Assembly: GCA_014281115.1 (NCBI GenBank)
Contig: JACONQ010000013.1
Coordinates: forward strand, 1-64,000
Direction of reading: 5' to 3'
Source of the DNA: Laburnicola sp. R22_1
Taxonomy: Eukaryota > Ascomycota > Dothideomycetes > Pleosporales > Didymosphaeriaceae
Length of the DNA stretch: 64,000 nucleotides
Shown: positions 11,483 through 25,544 of the stretch, one piece after another
Position numbering within the stretch: the stretch's first letter is position 1
How the letters are laid out: the number at the start of each line of letters is the position of its first letter
Notes under the pieces: generated by a model
The model's database searches: none
Told to the model about the DNA's origin: nothing
Seen by the model: the letters and a program-made list of their open reading frames with translations, nothing else
Translations under genes and position numbers: made by a program

Positions 11483-12450
11483 GCGCCTATACGGCCTTAC
11501 TATTAATAGAAATAGGTTCTAGACTGTCTACTAGACCTTTATTAGGTACGTGCACTTAAAAATACTATAAACTATAGCAACTACTAAATAATCGCTAGCA
11601 ATACACATATATATATTCCTATTTTATTTATACTTATAATCTCTTCTTCTTAATTCGACTTAGTTACCTACGCTTCTTTTTTACTAACTATTCTTAGTAG
11701 TCTTTGTACTAATATTTTTTTATACTCTTAATACTTTATAATACCTACTAACACTATTTTGAATTTAACTAGCATAATAACCTATTTATATATATAGGCA
11801 ACTAGAGATGCGGCGCTATAATCTAGCTTAGTAGTACGAACTTACTAGAGTACTATATAATGCCTGCCTAGCTACGAACTTCTAATCCTATCTCGCTAGC
11901 GTCTTTACGTTTAATCTTATACTACTTTTATAAATGGCCCTTAATCTAATCTAGCTATACTATATACTAGCACTTCTTATATATGGCTACCTAGTATTCT
12001 ACTAAATAGTTAAAATATTAACACGCTATACTTACTCTGGCCATACTAACACGCTAGATTAATTTGCCCTAAACGTACTATTTAACTTACTAAATATATA
12101 TCTCTCTTCGCCTTAATTATAGTAGCTAGACTTTATATTTTGCTTAGTCCTAACTTTAGTAGTATACTACTAATCCTCTTATTAATATAACTCTAACCTA
12201 TAATACCTCTTCTGCCTACACTCTACTACGCAAGTTAGGTTTCTATAAATCTTATAAATAGTGTAGCTTATTAGTGCAAAAAACATTTCTAAGTTTAGAG
12301 TAAATTTGCTAACAAAAACTAAATCTACTCTACCTATAAAATAATAATCTACTATACCCTCTAATCTTAGAAATATACGGTATACGCATAGTTTATATTA
12401 CTAATAAAGTAATTTACCCTTAAAATAGTAGATTTAGCGCTCTGGGTTAG
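11483..12450 (-). pseudogene. Telomere-linked helicase, copy 4, 5' fragment
   Basis: These 968 bases align along their whole length with 976-1942 of copy 1 and 9915-10880 of copy 3, that is the 5'-most part of the TLH repeat. The rest of the gene is missing on the telomere side. The proximal edge reads GGGTTAGGG, one and a half telomere units in TTAGGG orientation. Heavily RIP-mutated and non-coding. Confidence 0.8.
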
Positions 12451-15400
12451 GGTAGCACCTAATTAAATTAATAAATACCCCGTCTCCCTAGCAACTTATA
12501 CTCTCTCTATGTACTTAAATCTTCTACTTACTAATTATATATTACCTATAGGGTAAAGTAGTAGTTATATTTCACAAATAGCTTCTATTTTACTATGCCT
12601 ATTTGCCTATAGCTTGCCTCTATAGCTATAATCTACTTCTCGCTTACTATTAGGCATACTTTCTACTTATAGTTTTCTACTTTACTATTTATAGCCATAC
12701 AAATAGTATATATATATAGCTAGCACTATAGATACTACTTTCTACGCTCTAGCTTATACACTATATAGTTAGTCTTTTTATACTAAATAAGTTTAATAGC
12801 CTATTCTTTTACACTCTAAGTCTACTTAAGCCTATATTACTTTGTATTGCCCATAGCCATTATATTTAATAGCGGCTTATCTTCTATCTACCTCTTTATA
12901 CTATAGAGCTGTGCTTTATATAAGTTATACTATATTTTACCTACTTTATAATACTATTAATTCTTATAATTATTTATATACTAGTTAATAGCAATATACT
13001 AGTATATAGTCTTATTAAGGTAATTTTTATTTACTATTCTAAACAGTATTCTAATACTTTTTCTCTCTTTAACTTCTTACCCTAGCATACTTATAGTATA
13101 ATAAACTTACTTTTATCTTTTTCTTACTCTATACGGCTACTCTTTTACACTAGATTTAGTAATAAATTATATATAGTTATATAAATTACTACCTATACGT
13201 CTAGAGTATATATATCTAGCGTTAGTATAGTAATTACTATATATAACTTTTCTACTCTAGCTATAAAAGTCTAGACTATATAAGACTTCCTTTTATCTAT
13301 AGCTATTTTATAGTAGTATGCGATATATTATAATAGTTTGCCCAGGCGCTTTATTTCCCTAATAGATAGATAGTAGATAAGAATCTATATCTTAGGGCTA
13401 TAATTTGCTTACTTTATTATAACAAGGTTAATAAGTGCTATATCTAGCTTGCCCTATATATATTTCTATACCTTATACGCAATATTAGGCCGCATAGTAG
13501 ACTTATTATAAATAATATTAAGCTTTCTTATATTAAAACCTATAACATCTAAAAAGACTAGCTATAGTATAGGTAGTAGTATGGCTATTAAGTATACTAG
13601 CTATGTACCTTTACCTATTATCTCTAATAGCCTTAGCAGGTCTAGTTACTACTAATTATTTAACTTAAGTATTGTGTGGCACTTATTAATAATAATATAG
13701 TTTAGTTACCTAAGTATTCACTTCTTATTAAGGAAGCGGTTAAACGACTTAGTAGCTACGCCTTCTAGCGTTATAAACATAATCCTAGCCTAGTATAGTA
13801 GCTAATAGCCATTCTATTTTGTGCTAGAAATACTAAGCTAGTTATAATAGTCGAGTATATTATTTTATAATAGATTAAGCAGCGTAATAATAATAATTAT
13901 ACTACTAGAAGATACTAATACTAGCAGTATAAATAATATACTCTTTTCTATACTTATAGCTATTATAACTAGTAAGTAAAGACTATACTACATAATCGCA
14001 TTTAGGCTTTCCTACTACTAGCTATAATACCTAGTGTTAGGATAGCCTACTATTTGCCTAAACTTAGGCTTTAGGTCTAGTATAGTAAGTAACAACTACC
14101 ACTCTTAAGCCTACTTTTTCTACTATACTATTGCCTTAGTATAGTGCCTAGAATAGTACTACTTCCCCTTTAGCACTAACACAAACTAGAGAATATAATA
14201 CTAGTCTATACTTATTTACTAAAACTTAGCCCACTTTACTATAGTATAGAATGGCAACTTAGTAAGACTACGGCCATAGTTCTCCTTTTTTATTTAAGCT
14301 AAGTAGCTTAACTACTATACTTACACATTATCTTTATTTAGTTCTTTATTAAAATAGAGTATATTAAGCTAATTGCGTACCTTTCTATTATTAGCTAACT
14401 TTTAGTAAATTATAAAATAGGCGTGTTACTATACTTTTATATTAAGCGCTACTACTATATACTATAAGATTTACTTTTTTAGCACGTGTTAAATATAGTC
14501 TATACTCTAGTATTTATTTAAATTTATAGACATCTATTTTCTACCTTTTTTTTACTATTCCTATTAGCATTATTTCCTCTTTATTACTATTATTTTCTTT
14601 TTTACTATTCTCCTTTTACTCTTTAGGCGCTAGCTTCTAGAGAAAGGTAGTTAAATTCTCTATGTTATAGTGTATTATCTAGAAGTTGTTAATAAAGGGC
14701 TGCTCTAATCTAAAAAAGTATACTACTAGCTTACTTACCTTCTAAGGCACATAGTAGTAAATAGTCTTAACTTTTTTAGTAAAATTATACCCCTTATAAT
14801 AAGTAGTTATAAATAATATAAGACCCCTTTTTATAAATACGCCCTAGTGCCTAATACCCTCTATGCCGTTTTTATACTAGATTAACATAATTTTAGTCCC
14901 GCGAGCTAGTGCGCCTCCTAATAAATAGACTAGTACAAAGAGGGTCTTTTTAAAATAATATATAGCCTTTATATAGGCGGCTATAGCTATATTATACTAT
15001 AGCGTATAAAGAGGCTATTATATAGTATCTATACTATATATAAATCTATTTTATAAGACTAGCTCTTTAATAACTCTATATAGTAGCCATGTGTACTATA
15101 ACTCTGTATTATTATTAGAATAGTTAAGGAAGCTATTCCTAATTAACCTCTTAGCTAGCTAGTCTACAACCCTATTAAGAGAAAGTTTTAGTAGTATGGT
15201 TATGCCTAGCTATATCTAATCTTACGCGTCTAAATCTAGTAATAGTATATCTTTTAGTAGTTATAGTCTCGCCGTTTTATATAGGCCCTTAACTATTAAA
15301 TATAGGTCTTTTAGCAAAAGCTCTACTAATTAATTAAGAGCCAATTACTACTTTATAATAGAATACTATCCGCGTTATAATATCTAGACTCTACTCTCGC

Positions 15401-15609
15401 TAGTGCCTATAGATAAAGTAGGTAGTTTATAGAAGTTACTATATAATTAAAGTCTAATAGTATTATAAAGTGTATAGCTATTTCTCTTACTAGCTTACTT
15501 ATTATAGGCGTAGAGTCTACCCTAGCTAGTATTATCTATTCTTACTAGTAGTAAGTATAGTATATAACTAGCGCCTTAGATATAGTAACTAGGGCTAAAA
15601 GTATTACTG
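12451..15609. other. AT-rich RIP-degraded repeat sequence, no gene seen
   Basis: Strong TpA enrichment and dense stops in all six frames. Some minus-strand stretches (about 13450-12600) keep long gap-free translations broken only by TAG/TAA, which suggests an old transposon protein, but no family motif could be named. No RNA gene was seen. Confidence 0.5.
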
Positions 15610-15611
15610 TA

Positions 15612-17737
15612 TTCGGCCACTTAATGCACAGACCCCACTTAACGCACAGTTAACACTAAAAATTGTATATTTTTAATACCTTATAACTCTACTAATATGG
15701 ACCCAATCAACGCAGCTGTTGAAGCTTTAAAATCCCTAGAGCTAGGAGAACGTCCTAATATATCCCAGGTTGCTCGGGAGTATAGCGTTGAGCGGTCGCG
15801 GCTCTTGAAGCGCTATCGAGGTGTTTAGGGCACCTATGCAACTCGAGCCGAAAAAAAGCGACTCCTTAATAATACATAGGAAAAATAGCTACTATAGTAT
15901 ATTAATAAGCTGTGTGTATAAGGCCTACCCTCTATAAGAGAGATAATACGAAATTTCGCTAGAGAAATAGCATATTAAGAGCTAGGAAATCACTAGGTTA
16001 ATCGCTATATTGCGCGGCATTAAATTGACCTTATATCGCGATAGATATTTGGCATTAATAGCCAGCGCTACAAAGCCGATTTAGCCTTTAAATACGCCCT
16101 CTATTTTAAGCTTTTAGACGATAAGATTAAGTAGTACAATATCGCACCGTCAAATATATACAATATAGATAAGAAGGGCTTCTTAATTGGAGTAGTGTTA
16201 AAAATAAAGCGCGTGTTCTCTCAACAGTAATATAAGCAAGGAGGCGTTAAGCAGATACTCTAGGACAGTAATAAAGAGTAAATAACAATAATAGCTTATA
16301 TATGCGCCAACAGCATCTCTCTTAAACCTGCCCTAATATATTAGGCGGCTTCTAGCAACATCTAAAACATATGGCTACAAGATTTTAATCCTTAAGAGCA
16401 CTAGGCCTCTTTCGCCTTATTACTATCTGGATAGACAAACAACGAACTTAGGATTGCCTGGCTTAAGAGGTGCTTTTAAGAGGAGACTAAGAAGAAGGCA
16501 AAGCGCGACTATTAACTCCTAATTCTTAATAGGCATAGCTTATATATTACTATAGAGTTTATCGAGTTTTGCAATTAAAATCGAATCCTCCTAGCTATCT
16601 ACCCGCCGCATTTAACTCATACGCTATAGCCTCTAGATGTCTGCCTTTTTAAGCCTCTTTTAGCTGTATATATAAAAGAGCTCTCCGAATTTATGTATAA
16701 CAGCCAAGGACTCACATCTATTACTAAGCGCGACTTCTTCCGCTTCTTCTATAAGGCATACAGAATTGTATTTGCTAAAGAAACAATTATTAACGCCTTT
16801 AAAGTTACTGGCATCTTTTCGCTAAATAGCAATGCTATATTAAAGAAATTTAAGAATCTAGAGCCTAAGAGGCCATTAAGCAGTAATAGCATGTTGTTAG
16901 TACTCTCTACAAGCGATTGGCGTAAAATTAAAGGACTTCTATAATAGGTAGTTAAGGATCTTAATAATAAACGCGTCTTGTAGCTGTCTTATATAATACA
17001 CGTAATAGCGACTTAGAAATAGCTTGTCTAGCACGAAAACAATCGCCTTAGAGATGCCCTTTTTAATAAGAAGAAGCGCCGTAAGCGTGGCAAGGCATTA
17101 CTACTTAAACCCTCTAAGAATTACGCTGGCAGCGCCGTCTTCTAGTTGCTATTAAAAGTTAAGGCTACCCGCAATTGCTAGGCTAAAAAAGACGCCAAAG
17201 TAGAAGAACTATAACACTAGAAGGAGCGCGACAAGCTAGCTAAGAAGCAGAAAAAGTAGGAGAAATAGGCTATGCTTAAGTAGAGGGCGCAGAAAAGGAT
17301 GGCTGTAAAAGAGGTTAGGTTGCAAGAATAGTAGAGGAAGGCGGTAGAGCGCAAAGAAGATCTACTTGCGCGCGTAGCTAAAAAGCAACTTAGGACTAAT
17401 ATATAATTGGCTAAAAAGGGTAAGGCGTATAGCCTCGAGGCTTCTGCACCTTCTGCTCATGTTATTAAGGACCTAGAGGTTAATGTTAAGGATCTATTAG
17501 TTATTAAAGGGGTGGTGGAGGCATTCGGCCTATTAACGCGCACTCGCAAAGTACGCCTTCTATAGAGGTATCACACGTAGTTTATTATTGCCAATTAATT
17601 TATTAAGCTTCTACAAATGCTACTCTAAAGAATCTAGTGATTTTACAATATATATAGAGCTCTGTAGCTTTAAAAGTAATAGTGGTGGCTATTCTTAAAC
17701 TGTGCGTTAAGTGGGGTCTGTGCGTTAAGTGGCCGAA
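15612..17737 (+). mobile_element. Pogo/Fot1 element A1, inverted ends of about 38 bp
   Basis: Left end TTCGGCCACTTAATGCACAG at 15612 and its inverse CTGTGCGTTAAGTGGCCGAA ending at 17737 form inverted repeats of about 38 bp with one mismatch. Each end holds two copies of a CCACTTAAYGCACAG unit. TA precedes the left end (15610-15611); the right flank is TT, so the expected TA duplication is mutated. Size 2126 bp fits pogo/Fot1 elements. The transposase fills the element. It belongs to the same family as the element at 60601-62714. Confidence 0.92.
15697..17598 (+). pseudogene. Pogo/Fot1 transposase, RIP-inactivated (633 codons)
   Basis: The frame from ATG 15697 to TAA 17598 keeps its phase for 634 codons but has over 40 internal TAG/TAA codons. 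In order: an N-terminal psq-type helix-turn-helix (LGERPNISQVAREYSVERSR), a second DNA-binding segment, then the DDE_1 domain with YNIDKKGFLIGVV near 16155-16195 (first Asp kept), ILNRHSLYITIEFI near 16525-16570 (usual DGHGSH changed) and PLDVCLFKPL near 16633-16660 (third Asp kept). It ends in a Lys/Gln-rich coiled tail. One open stretch (16693-16944) survives by chance. Transposase of this type cuts and pastes at TA. It cannot make protein now. Confidence 0.9.
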
Positions 17738-20700
17738 TTCGGTAAAGAGAACTTGTGTATAGATATCTATTTACCTCTATAATAGTTAGGCTTAAGTCTT
17801 AGCACTATAATCCTACTAAGTAGCTCGCTTTTATATTTATTAGCAAGTAGCGTATAGTCTAATAGCCATATTTAAAACTATAGATAATACTTTTCTAGCT
17901 TTATAGTATTGCCCCCTTAGCCTACATTCTACTATGTCTATAATAGAGCCACTTATTAGAGGCTACTTAGCTTATATAGTAGCTACTCTATTTAGCCATA
18001 TATACGCTATAGGTAGTAAAACACATATAATAATTTATAGCTATACTTCTTAATAGTTTAAACGCGTTGCCTAGTATAAATGGGCTTTTTATTTAATAGT
18101 ATATTTATTTTATATTATTTAATAAGCTTTAGCGTATATTATTCCACTACCTTAAAATAGTAATTTTAAAAAGTCTTATGTATTACTTTTTATATAGCCT
18201 TATAGGCAACGCTTAGTTTATATTTCTTATTAGCCTCTAGTAACTCTTAAGCCTTAAGTAGGGACGTCCTTAAGCAGCCCTTAAAATAGAGCACCCATAC
18301 TATTAGCTCTAGCCATACATCTATCTTAATATAGTAGCTATCTCTAATAATTATCTATACTTATAGTGCCTAGTATTTCTTTTAGTTACTCTACTAGCTA
18401 GTAAGAACCCTTTGCGCAATATCTATTTATTATAATACTACTAAATAGACCCTAATAGCCATATACGCAGGCTAGCCAACTGCTTAAAATACTTACTAGT
18501 AAGTTTAGCTATTTTGCTATATTTAGTTTCTTAGCTATACTTTTATCTTCTTTATATTACTCTTATACTACTAGTTATCTATCTAGCTATATTTACTAGA
18601 GTAATAAGTATATATTTTCTATAGTATTATATATATATACTAATACGCTAGAAATATATATATAAGGCTATTACTAAAATAGTCTAAGTATATAATATAG
18701 TCTTCTATAGACTTTAGAATATATATATTATATAGGTTCTATACTAAGTTAGGTAGTGTATATATAATTATAGTAATATTCTTATATAGTATAACTAGTA
18801 CCTTAGAGTGGTATATCTTAAGATAGATAATAATCTATATAGGCGATATAGTAATAATATAGAACTAATAGATAATTATTAATAGCTTAGATTAGTATTT
18901 AAATAGCTCTATAAAGATATCTATAGTGTATAGGCTAGTAACCTACTTAAGAGAGATATATATCTACTTAAAAGAGTAGAAGAGTAATTTTTAAAAATTA
19001 GTAGCACTATATAAGACTACTACCTAATATATTATCTTTTTATACTATAATATATTAATTCCTCTTTATACTATATATTCTAATATAATAGTGTTAGTTA
19101 TAATCTTAAAACGCTATTATACTTATTATATAAATACTATTCTACTTTTTTATATCCTATTATATATCTCTAGCTATGCTTAATTTAAGTTTAATAAGAA
19201 TTAGCTAACTTTAGCGCTAAATTAGCATTGGATAAATTAGGCTTAGCGTAATATATATTTAATTATAATATAATTATTTAACTCTTATTAGTATCTTTAC
19301 TATCTTATACTACTATAGTCTTAATAGCTTAAAAGGCCCTACTAGCCAAGTCTACGTGTAAATTTAATAGCAGTGCCTATAGCTTTTTTCTAGCTACTAC
19401 TATCTCTATTTATAAACTACCTAATATAGAGTATAAGCGTATCTTTTTAATATAAAATTTTTATAAGCTAGTACTCTATCTTAGAGTTATAGTATAGGCT
19501 AAATTATACTAGACGCTAATAGTATATATAATCTAGTCTTTATTATATTCTTATTACTATCTACTATCTGGCTAGTATGTAAAACTCTTCCCCTTAATAC
19601 GCTACCTAATAATGCCTAGGCGTGTCTTACCTATATAGCTAAAAAGCTTACTTTTTCTAGAGGAAGTATACTATCTCTATTAGTATAAAAAGTGCTATAG
19701 AAACGTGCGTTCTTACTATAGGTAAAAGCACTAGTACTTTTTTTTTAGTTCTAGAAGAAAAGCGCGCTAGCTTATTACTAGAATTTGTATTGCCTAAGTG
19801 TATAAAACTAGATAAGTCTAAGTCTAAAAGGTAGCTAGCTCTATTATTAGTAAAGTAGATAAGCTAAATAGTATAGTTAAGCTAGCTTAAGCTAGTACCC
19901 TTTCCCCTAAGTATACCTACTATACTATTAACACTATAAGAGTAAAAAAATAAGAAATAAGAAAATAAAAAGCTAGATAAGTTTAGAAGTAATATAAACT
20001 AGAATTACTCATACTAAGGAATAAGGCGCCACACTAAGAGTAAGCTATATATATATTTATTATATAGCTAGATAAAATCCTTATAGCCTAAATTATTAAA
20101 TATCTACAGACGATACTAATTTCTTTATAGGTGTTAACACACTATATTATACAGCCTACTTATTACTTAAAAAGGTCTACGCAATAGGTAATATATTTTT
20201 ATAGGTCTATACTACTTAGTTTTTATAGGCCTAGTATAAATAAAGCTTACTCTTTTATAGTAAATGTAATACTATTATAGTAAGCTAGGATTTTAGTAAT
20301 ACGTAAAGTTAGGTGCGTAGTAGACGCCATATAAATATAGTTAATAATACCTTTTATTTTGCCTAGAAGATATATAACTAGTCTAAGAGTAAGATGGCCA
20401 CTATTTATATTATATATTGCTAGGCGGCTACGTTACTAAAGCGGGTATACTAAAATAAAATTAAGTAAATTTATAAGAGTAATAAGAATATAGTAATTAG
20501 CACTATATATAGTTATAATAGTAATAGTAAAGTATATATAAAACTAGTAAATAACTTACTAGCCTTATTATATACTAAGCTAACTAAGAAGAATAGGCGG
20601 CGTTTTAAGAACTATATAACTTAAGAGATGCGCTAGTATATAATAGGCCAGACGCTAGGCTAGAATAGTTTCTACTTAGTACTATATACTATTATCTCTA

Positions 20701-22209
20701 ATACTTAGCTAGAGTATACGCTACGCGTCCCTAAGTTTAATATTTAGCTATAGCTTATTAAGAAGGTAAATTTAGATATCTTTAAGGTAGTACAGATTCT
20801 AAATAGCTAGCTTGGGCCTAAAGAGATTACTAGTAGGGCTATTAGTAAGAAAATATTTCTTAGTATTAAAGCTAAGTCTATAATAGCTATCTATAAGATT
20901 AAGAAAATCTAGAATAGTAAGGATAGTAGAGATAATAGTAATAGTATAAAAGTGTTACACTCTTAAGTATTACTAAAAAGCTACACGTCTATACTATAAC
21001 TATATTAATTAATATTATTAGAGTTATTTTACTCTATATAATAGTATAGTTAGCTATATTATTAGTATTACTATAAGTATTTGTAGTGTGGTAAGGCGGC
21101 CTACTACTATGCTCTACTTAACCTACACTTTTACTTATTATACTAATAAATATCTCTTCTATATTAGACTTTATTAGCTTCGTAGTAATTATTATAGCTA
21201 TTTAAAATATTCTTAAGTATATCTTAAAGTTGTAGAGTATTTCTACTCTTAGTAATATAGTTATTTTTAATTATTTCTACGCTATAATAGTATATATTTA
21301 TTACATAGAGTTATATTCTAAGAAAATTTATAATACTACCTATACTTACTATAGGCAAAATTAGATAGTAGTATTAAGTTTCTCTACCTTTTCTAAGTTA
21401 TTCTAACCAACTTAGAATATATTTATTATTGCTAGTTATAGGTTTAATTTCGCCCATTCTAGCTATATTTATATTTTAGTGTTTACTAGAAATTGCGTAT
21501 AGTTCTCTATACCTATTCTATATAAACTTTACTACCCTATATCTTACGTCTAGTATACTTAATTATACTAGAAATTGCGAATTATAATTAAAAATTACTC
21601 TCTATAGACTATATAAAGGTTATATTAGATTTTAAAATAAAATAAGTAGTTAACCTTAGTGTAAAGAAGTAATAAACTATAGTTATCTATCTATATGGGC
21701 GCTAAATCTTTAGGTATAAAAGTAATAAACTATAGTGTAGTTTATTATAGAATTTATAGAAGATTCTTATAGTATTATATAGGCTATTAGTCTTATAGCC
21801 ATCTTAGCTTTAATAGTAGGAGCTGTACCTTTATATTTAGCTTAAAGCCTATTTATAAAACCTATATTTTTGTTAAAATATACTTAATTTATAGTGTTAC
21901 TTATTTTATAATAAGACTTTCTTATTAGTATAGGTAAAGTCTAATTCTTAAGTTTATTAAGCTCGTGTTGCAGTTACTTCTAATCTATCTTATTTTTTTA
22001 GCTGCCCCGCCTTTTCTTTGCACTAGATACAAGCTTAAACTATTTACTAGCTTTATAAAGAAGTCTGCCTTTTAGCTTATAGGTATTATTTTTAAAGTAG
22101 TCTTATTTACTCTTTTGCCTAGTGTGTTACTACTAGTAGAACTAGGTATAAAAGTAGCTACCTTATATAGTACACGTTTTAAGTAGGTTCTAGTAGTCTA
22201 AATTAGATA
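17738..22209. other. AT-rich RIP-degraded repeat sequence, no gene seen
   Basis: Continuation of the AT-rich block that the pogo element interrupts. Stops are dense in every frame and no transposase, reverse transcriptase or gag motif could be named with confidence, although the flanking 260 bp repeats make a destroyed LTR retroelement possible. Confidence 0.45.
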
Positions 22210-22472
22210 CTATGTGTAGAGGGCGTAAAAGTAACTACTTTCTTTCTAATGCTACTACCTATTTCTTATAATCTTGTTGTTTTAAGGAGCTATGCTGTAG
22301 AGAAGAAAAAGGGAAGGAAGATTCCTTAATTACTAATGACTATCTATACTATAACTATATATATTATTAATATTACTAATCTATTAACTATTAATAGCTA
22401 CCTTAGATAAGTGTATAAGTAATAATTACGTATCTTATAGGTGTCTTATACGTAACTTATATATAGTTAGGC
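22210..22472 (+). repeat. Dispersed 250-260 bp repeat, copy 2 of 2 (LTR-like)
   Basis: Same orientation as the copy at 10882-11132 and similar along its full length, from AAGTAACTACTTTCTTTC to TATATATAGTTAGGCTCTTA. The differences are mainly C/T and G/A, with this copy the more AT-rich, as expected if it had more RIP. Confidence 0.6.
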
Positions 22473-22859
22473 TCTTAAGCTAGATAGAGTTATTTATAGT
22501 TTAAACTATAGTAACTTTAAATAGCTTTATATTATCTAAAAAGTTTAAATAAACTATAAGTTTGTAGCTATATATAACAGAATTCTCTTTAATTATTTAG
22601 TTTTATTTACCTACTATAATAATTAACTAATTTAAGTAAAACTAAATTATATAGTAATTAAAATAATACGCTCCTACTATAAAGTAGATTTTAATATTTT
22701 CTATACTATATTTAAGCTTCTAAACTATACTCTAGAGATAGTTATACTATTTACTAGAAAGCTAAGGCTAAAAAGCATAATAGGCTTTAAGTAACTAGTA
22801 AAATTATTTTTATAACCCTATTTATAGTATTAAATTACTTTAAGGTTTACTTATAGTTT

Positions 22860-22965
22860 ATTTTTTTATAACTAAGGAGTTTCTAATAAAAATATTATAA
22901 TAATAGCAGTTATTCTTTCTACTATTATTAACACATAAAAGCGTTTTAAGATATTTAATAAAAAG
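22860..22965 (+). repeat. MITE-like repeat B copy
   Basis: Reads TAACTAAGGAGTTTCTAATA, then an AT-rich middle with ATTATAATAATAGCAG, then AAAAGCGTTTTAAG. The same block appears at 53685-53790 and 54155-54260, and inverted at 53435-53560. Confidence 0.6.
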
Positions 22966-22974
22966 AGATTTAAG

Positions 22975-23310
22975 GTTTACTTATATATAGTTAAATTAAC
23001 TACCTAGAGATAGAATAATAAAGGCTTTTATCTTAAATAACATAATGAAGAAAGTAGAGCCCCTACTTAGTAATTAAAAAGAGCGTAGGGTTTACTTATA
23101 TACTTTATTAAAAGTACCTTTTTAAAAAATATTATAGTAACTTTAGAAAGAGAAATATTATAGACCTTATAGTATATAGTATAACGCTATATAGCGTTAA
23201 ATTAACTACCTAGGAGTAGTACGATAAAGGCTTTTATCTTAAATAATATAATAAAAAAGTAGAGCCACCTACTTAGTAATTAAAAAAAGCGTAATATAAT
23301 ACTACATAAA
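22975..23310. repeat. MITE-like repeat A, two adjacent half copies
   Basis: TTAAATTAACTACCTAGAGA at about 22993 and TTAAATTAACTACCTAGGAG at about 23198 each start a 110 bp block that contains AAGGCTTTTATCTTAAATAA and ends AGTAATTAAAAA-GCGT. These are direct repeats of one arm of the palindromes at 50707-50985 and 54620-54935. Confidence 0.65.
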
Positions 23311-23663
23311 AAAGCTATAGATGTGCTAAAAACCTATTAAAAAAGAGTAAAGTAGTAAAATAGGTTAGACTAGAGACTATTTATTAGTATATGCAAATTG
23401 GCCCCTTACACTAATAAGGTAATTAATTATAGTATACTATAGTTTATAAATACTAAAGTTAAAGTTAAAGATAAGAATATAACGCGGCCTATATATAAAG
23501 TATAAAAATCTATAACTAGATTAAGTGTTTATCTACTCTTATATACAAAGTATATTATCGCGTAAAATCTTAAAGTTATAATCTAGTATAGCTATCTCTT
23601 ATCCTAAAAATACTATTACTACTAGGCGAGTAGTTACACGTTTATACGTGTATAATAAAAAAA

Positions 23664-23905
<242 letters not shown>

Positions 23906-25169
23906 CTTCATCTTATTTATATTACTTCTAGTCTTTTATATTAACTATATCCTAAATAATTACTGCTACTTTAATAAGCTTTTTACGCTATAGCTATACT
24001 TTTAAACTTTTATTAATGATATTTCTATTACTTCTAAATTTTCTAAAAAGTAAATATAGCCATAGGCAAATTATATAGGTAAATAAGAGGCACTTTCCCC
24101 TAGTAAAAAAAGTCCTTTAAAGGGTGTTAAGGGAAAACTAATACTAGTAGCCTATTATCTATTTAAAGTGTAAATTAAAATTTCTAATAAAGTTTTTTCT
24201 AAATTAGAAAATAGTAATATGCCTTAATTAACTTTCTTATTCTATAAGTTTAAATCTTAATAACTTATTAAGACTAATTAATAACTAGTTAGAGATTTCT
24301 TAATTATTAGAGGTACTTACTAATAATAGCTTTTCTATTTTATAAGTTTAATCTAATAACTTACTTAAGACTAGCTTAAATAGTTAGAAATTTCTTAATT
24401 AGTAGAAATACTAACTTATTTAGGCTACTTTTTTCTTATTTATAAAGATTAGTTTTTTTAGTGTTTAAAAACTAAAGGGAGAAAGAACGAGATTTAAACA
24501 TGCTAAGGAGTCTAAGTTTTTGCTTATTTTTAGACTAAAATTTTTACTTGTAGTTTTTTATAAACTTCTATAGTTTTTAAAAAACTACTACTTATTATTT
24601 AGTAGCTACCTTATGTCTTTACTTTACTAGTTCTTATTTTTAAGCTTTTTAAATAATATTTCTACTTTATTTTAATATTATAATATAAATACCTAACCTA
24701 ATTTTTTATTAAGATACTAAAGGAGTGCTTTGCACTCTAGAATCTAAAGTTATAAAACTAGTTAATAGGGCCTAAATAGCTAGAGCTAGGTATTATTAAA
24801 AATATTAAGATTAAGAAGTTTCTTTATTAACTCTACTTGCTACATAAAATTACTAAATCTCTAGAAATTATTTTTAACTTTATTTAGCTAATTCTCTATA
24901 TACTTTTAGAACTCTACTATAGCTATATTACTCTAGATAAAAGTAGTATACTTAGCGAGCTAGAATAGTATTATATTATTAAGTATAATAGATAAAAAGC
25001 TAAATTTAAAAAATATACTATAGTTATGCATTAAAAAAAGGCTTTTAGTGTACTAGGTGTTACTAATATTATAAAAATAGACTTTATATACTATATATAT
25101 AGTAAATTCTAATTATACTACTACTAAGTTATAAGTATAATAATTAAACTATAATTAAGTATTTTATTA

Positions 25170-25365
25170 TTTATACTACTCTTATAGTTATAACTTTATA
25201 GTTTACTATAACTCTATAGTAGTCTACTAGTTAAAAGATAATATATAACTTAGTTATATCCAACTATTTATTAACTATTATTATTAATACTATTATATAA
25301 AATATTAATAATAAAATTAATATTATTTTTATATATTTTATTACTACTACTATATTAGGAAAGTT
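25170..25365 (+). repeat. Dispersed repeat D, copy 1
   Basis: Block with TAGTTAAAAGATAATATATA, ACTTAGTTATATCCA and a tail TTTTATTACTACTACTATAT. Recurs in the same orientation at about 53805-53975 and inverted at about 51490-51620. Confidence 0.6.
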
Positions 25366-25544
25366 TTTCTGCTTAGCTATATAAATCGTGCATAAATATA
25401 TATAGACTTATATATTTATATATATTTATATATAAGTAGTTTACTAGTATAAAAATACTTAGAGATATATAACTATATATAAACTTATATAGATATTTAT
25501 AAATAGTCTAAATAAGTAATTTTTAAAGCTTTATATAGCGTTAA

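Larger units (their letters stand above)
22473..23663. other. AT-rich stretch with MITE-like repeats, no gene
   Basis: Contains a repeat-B copy at about 22860-22965 and two repeat-A half copies at about 22975-23105 and 23195-23310 (families described at 50707 and 53435). No coding frame was recognised. Confidence 0.5.

Noticed and set aside
12451..22209. Possible complete LTR retrotransposon between the 260 bp repeats
   Set aside because: No protease, reverse transcriptase, RNase H or integrase motif could be read on either strand, and the interval includes TLH copy 4.
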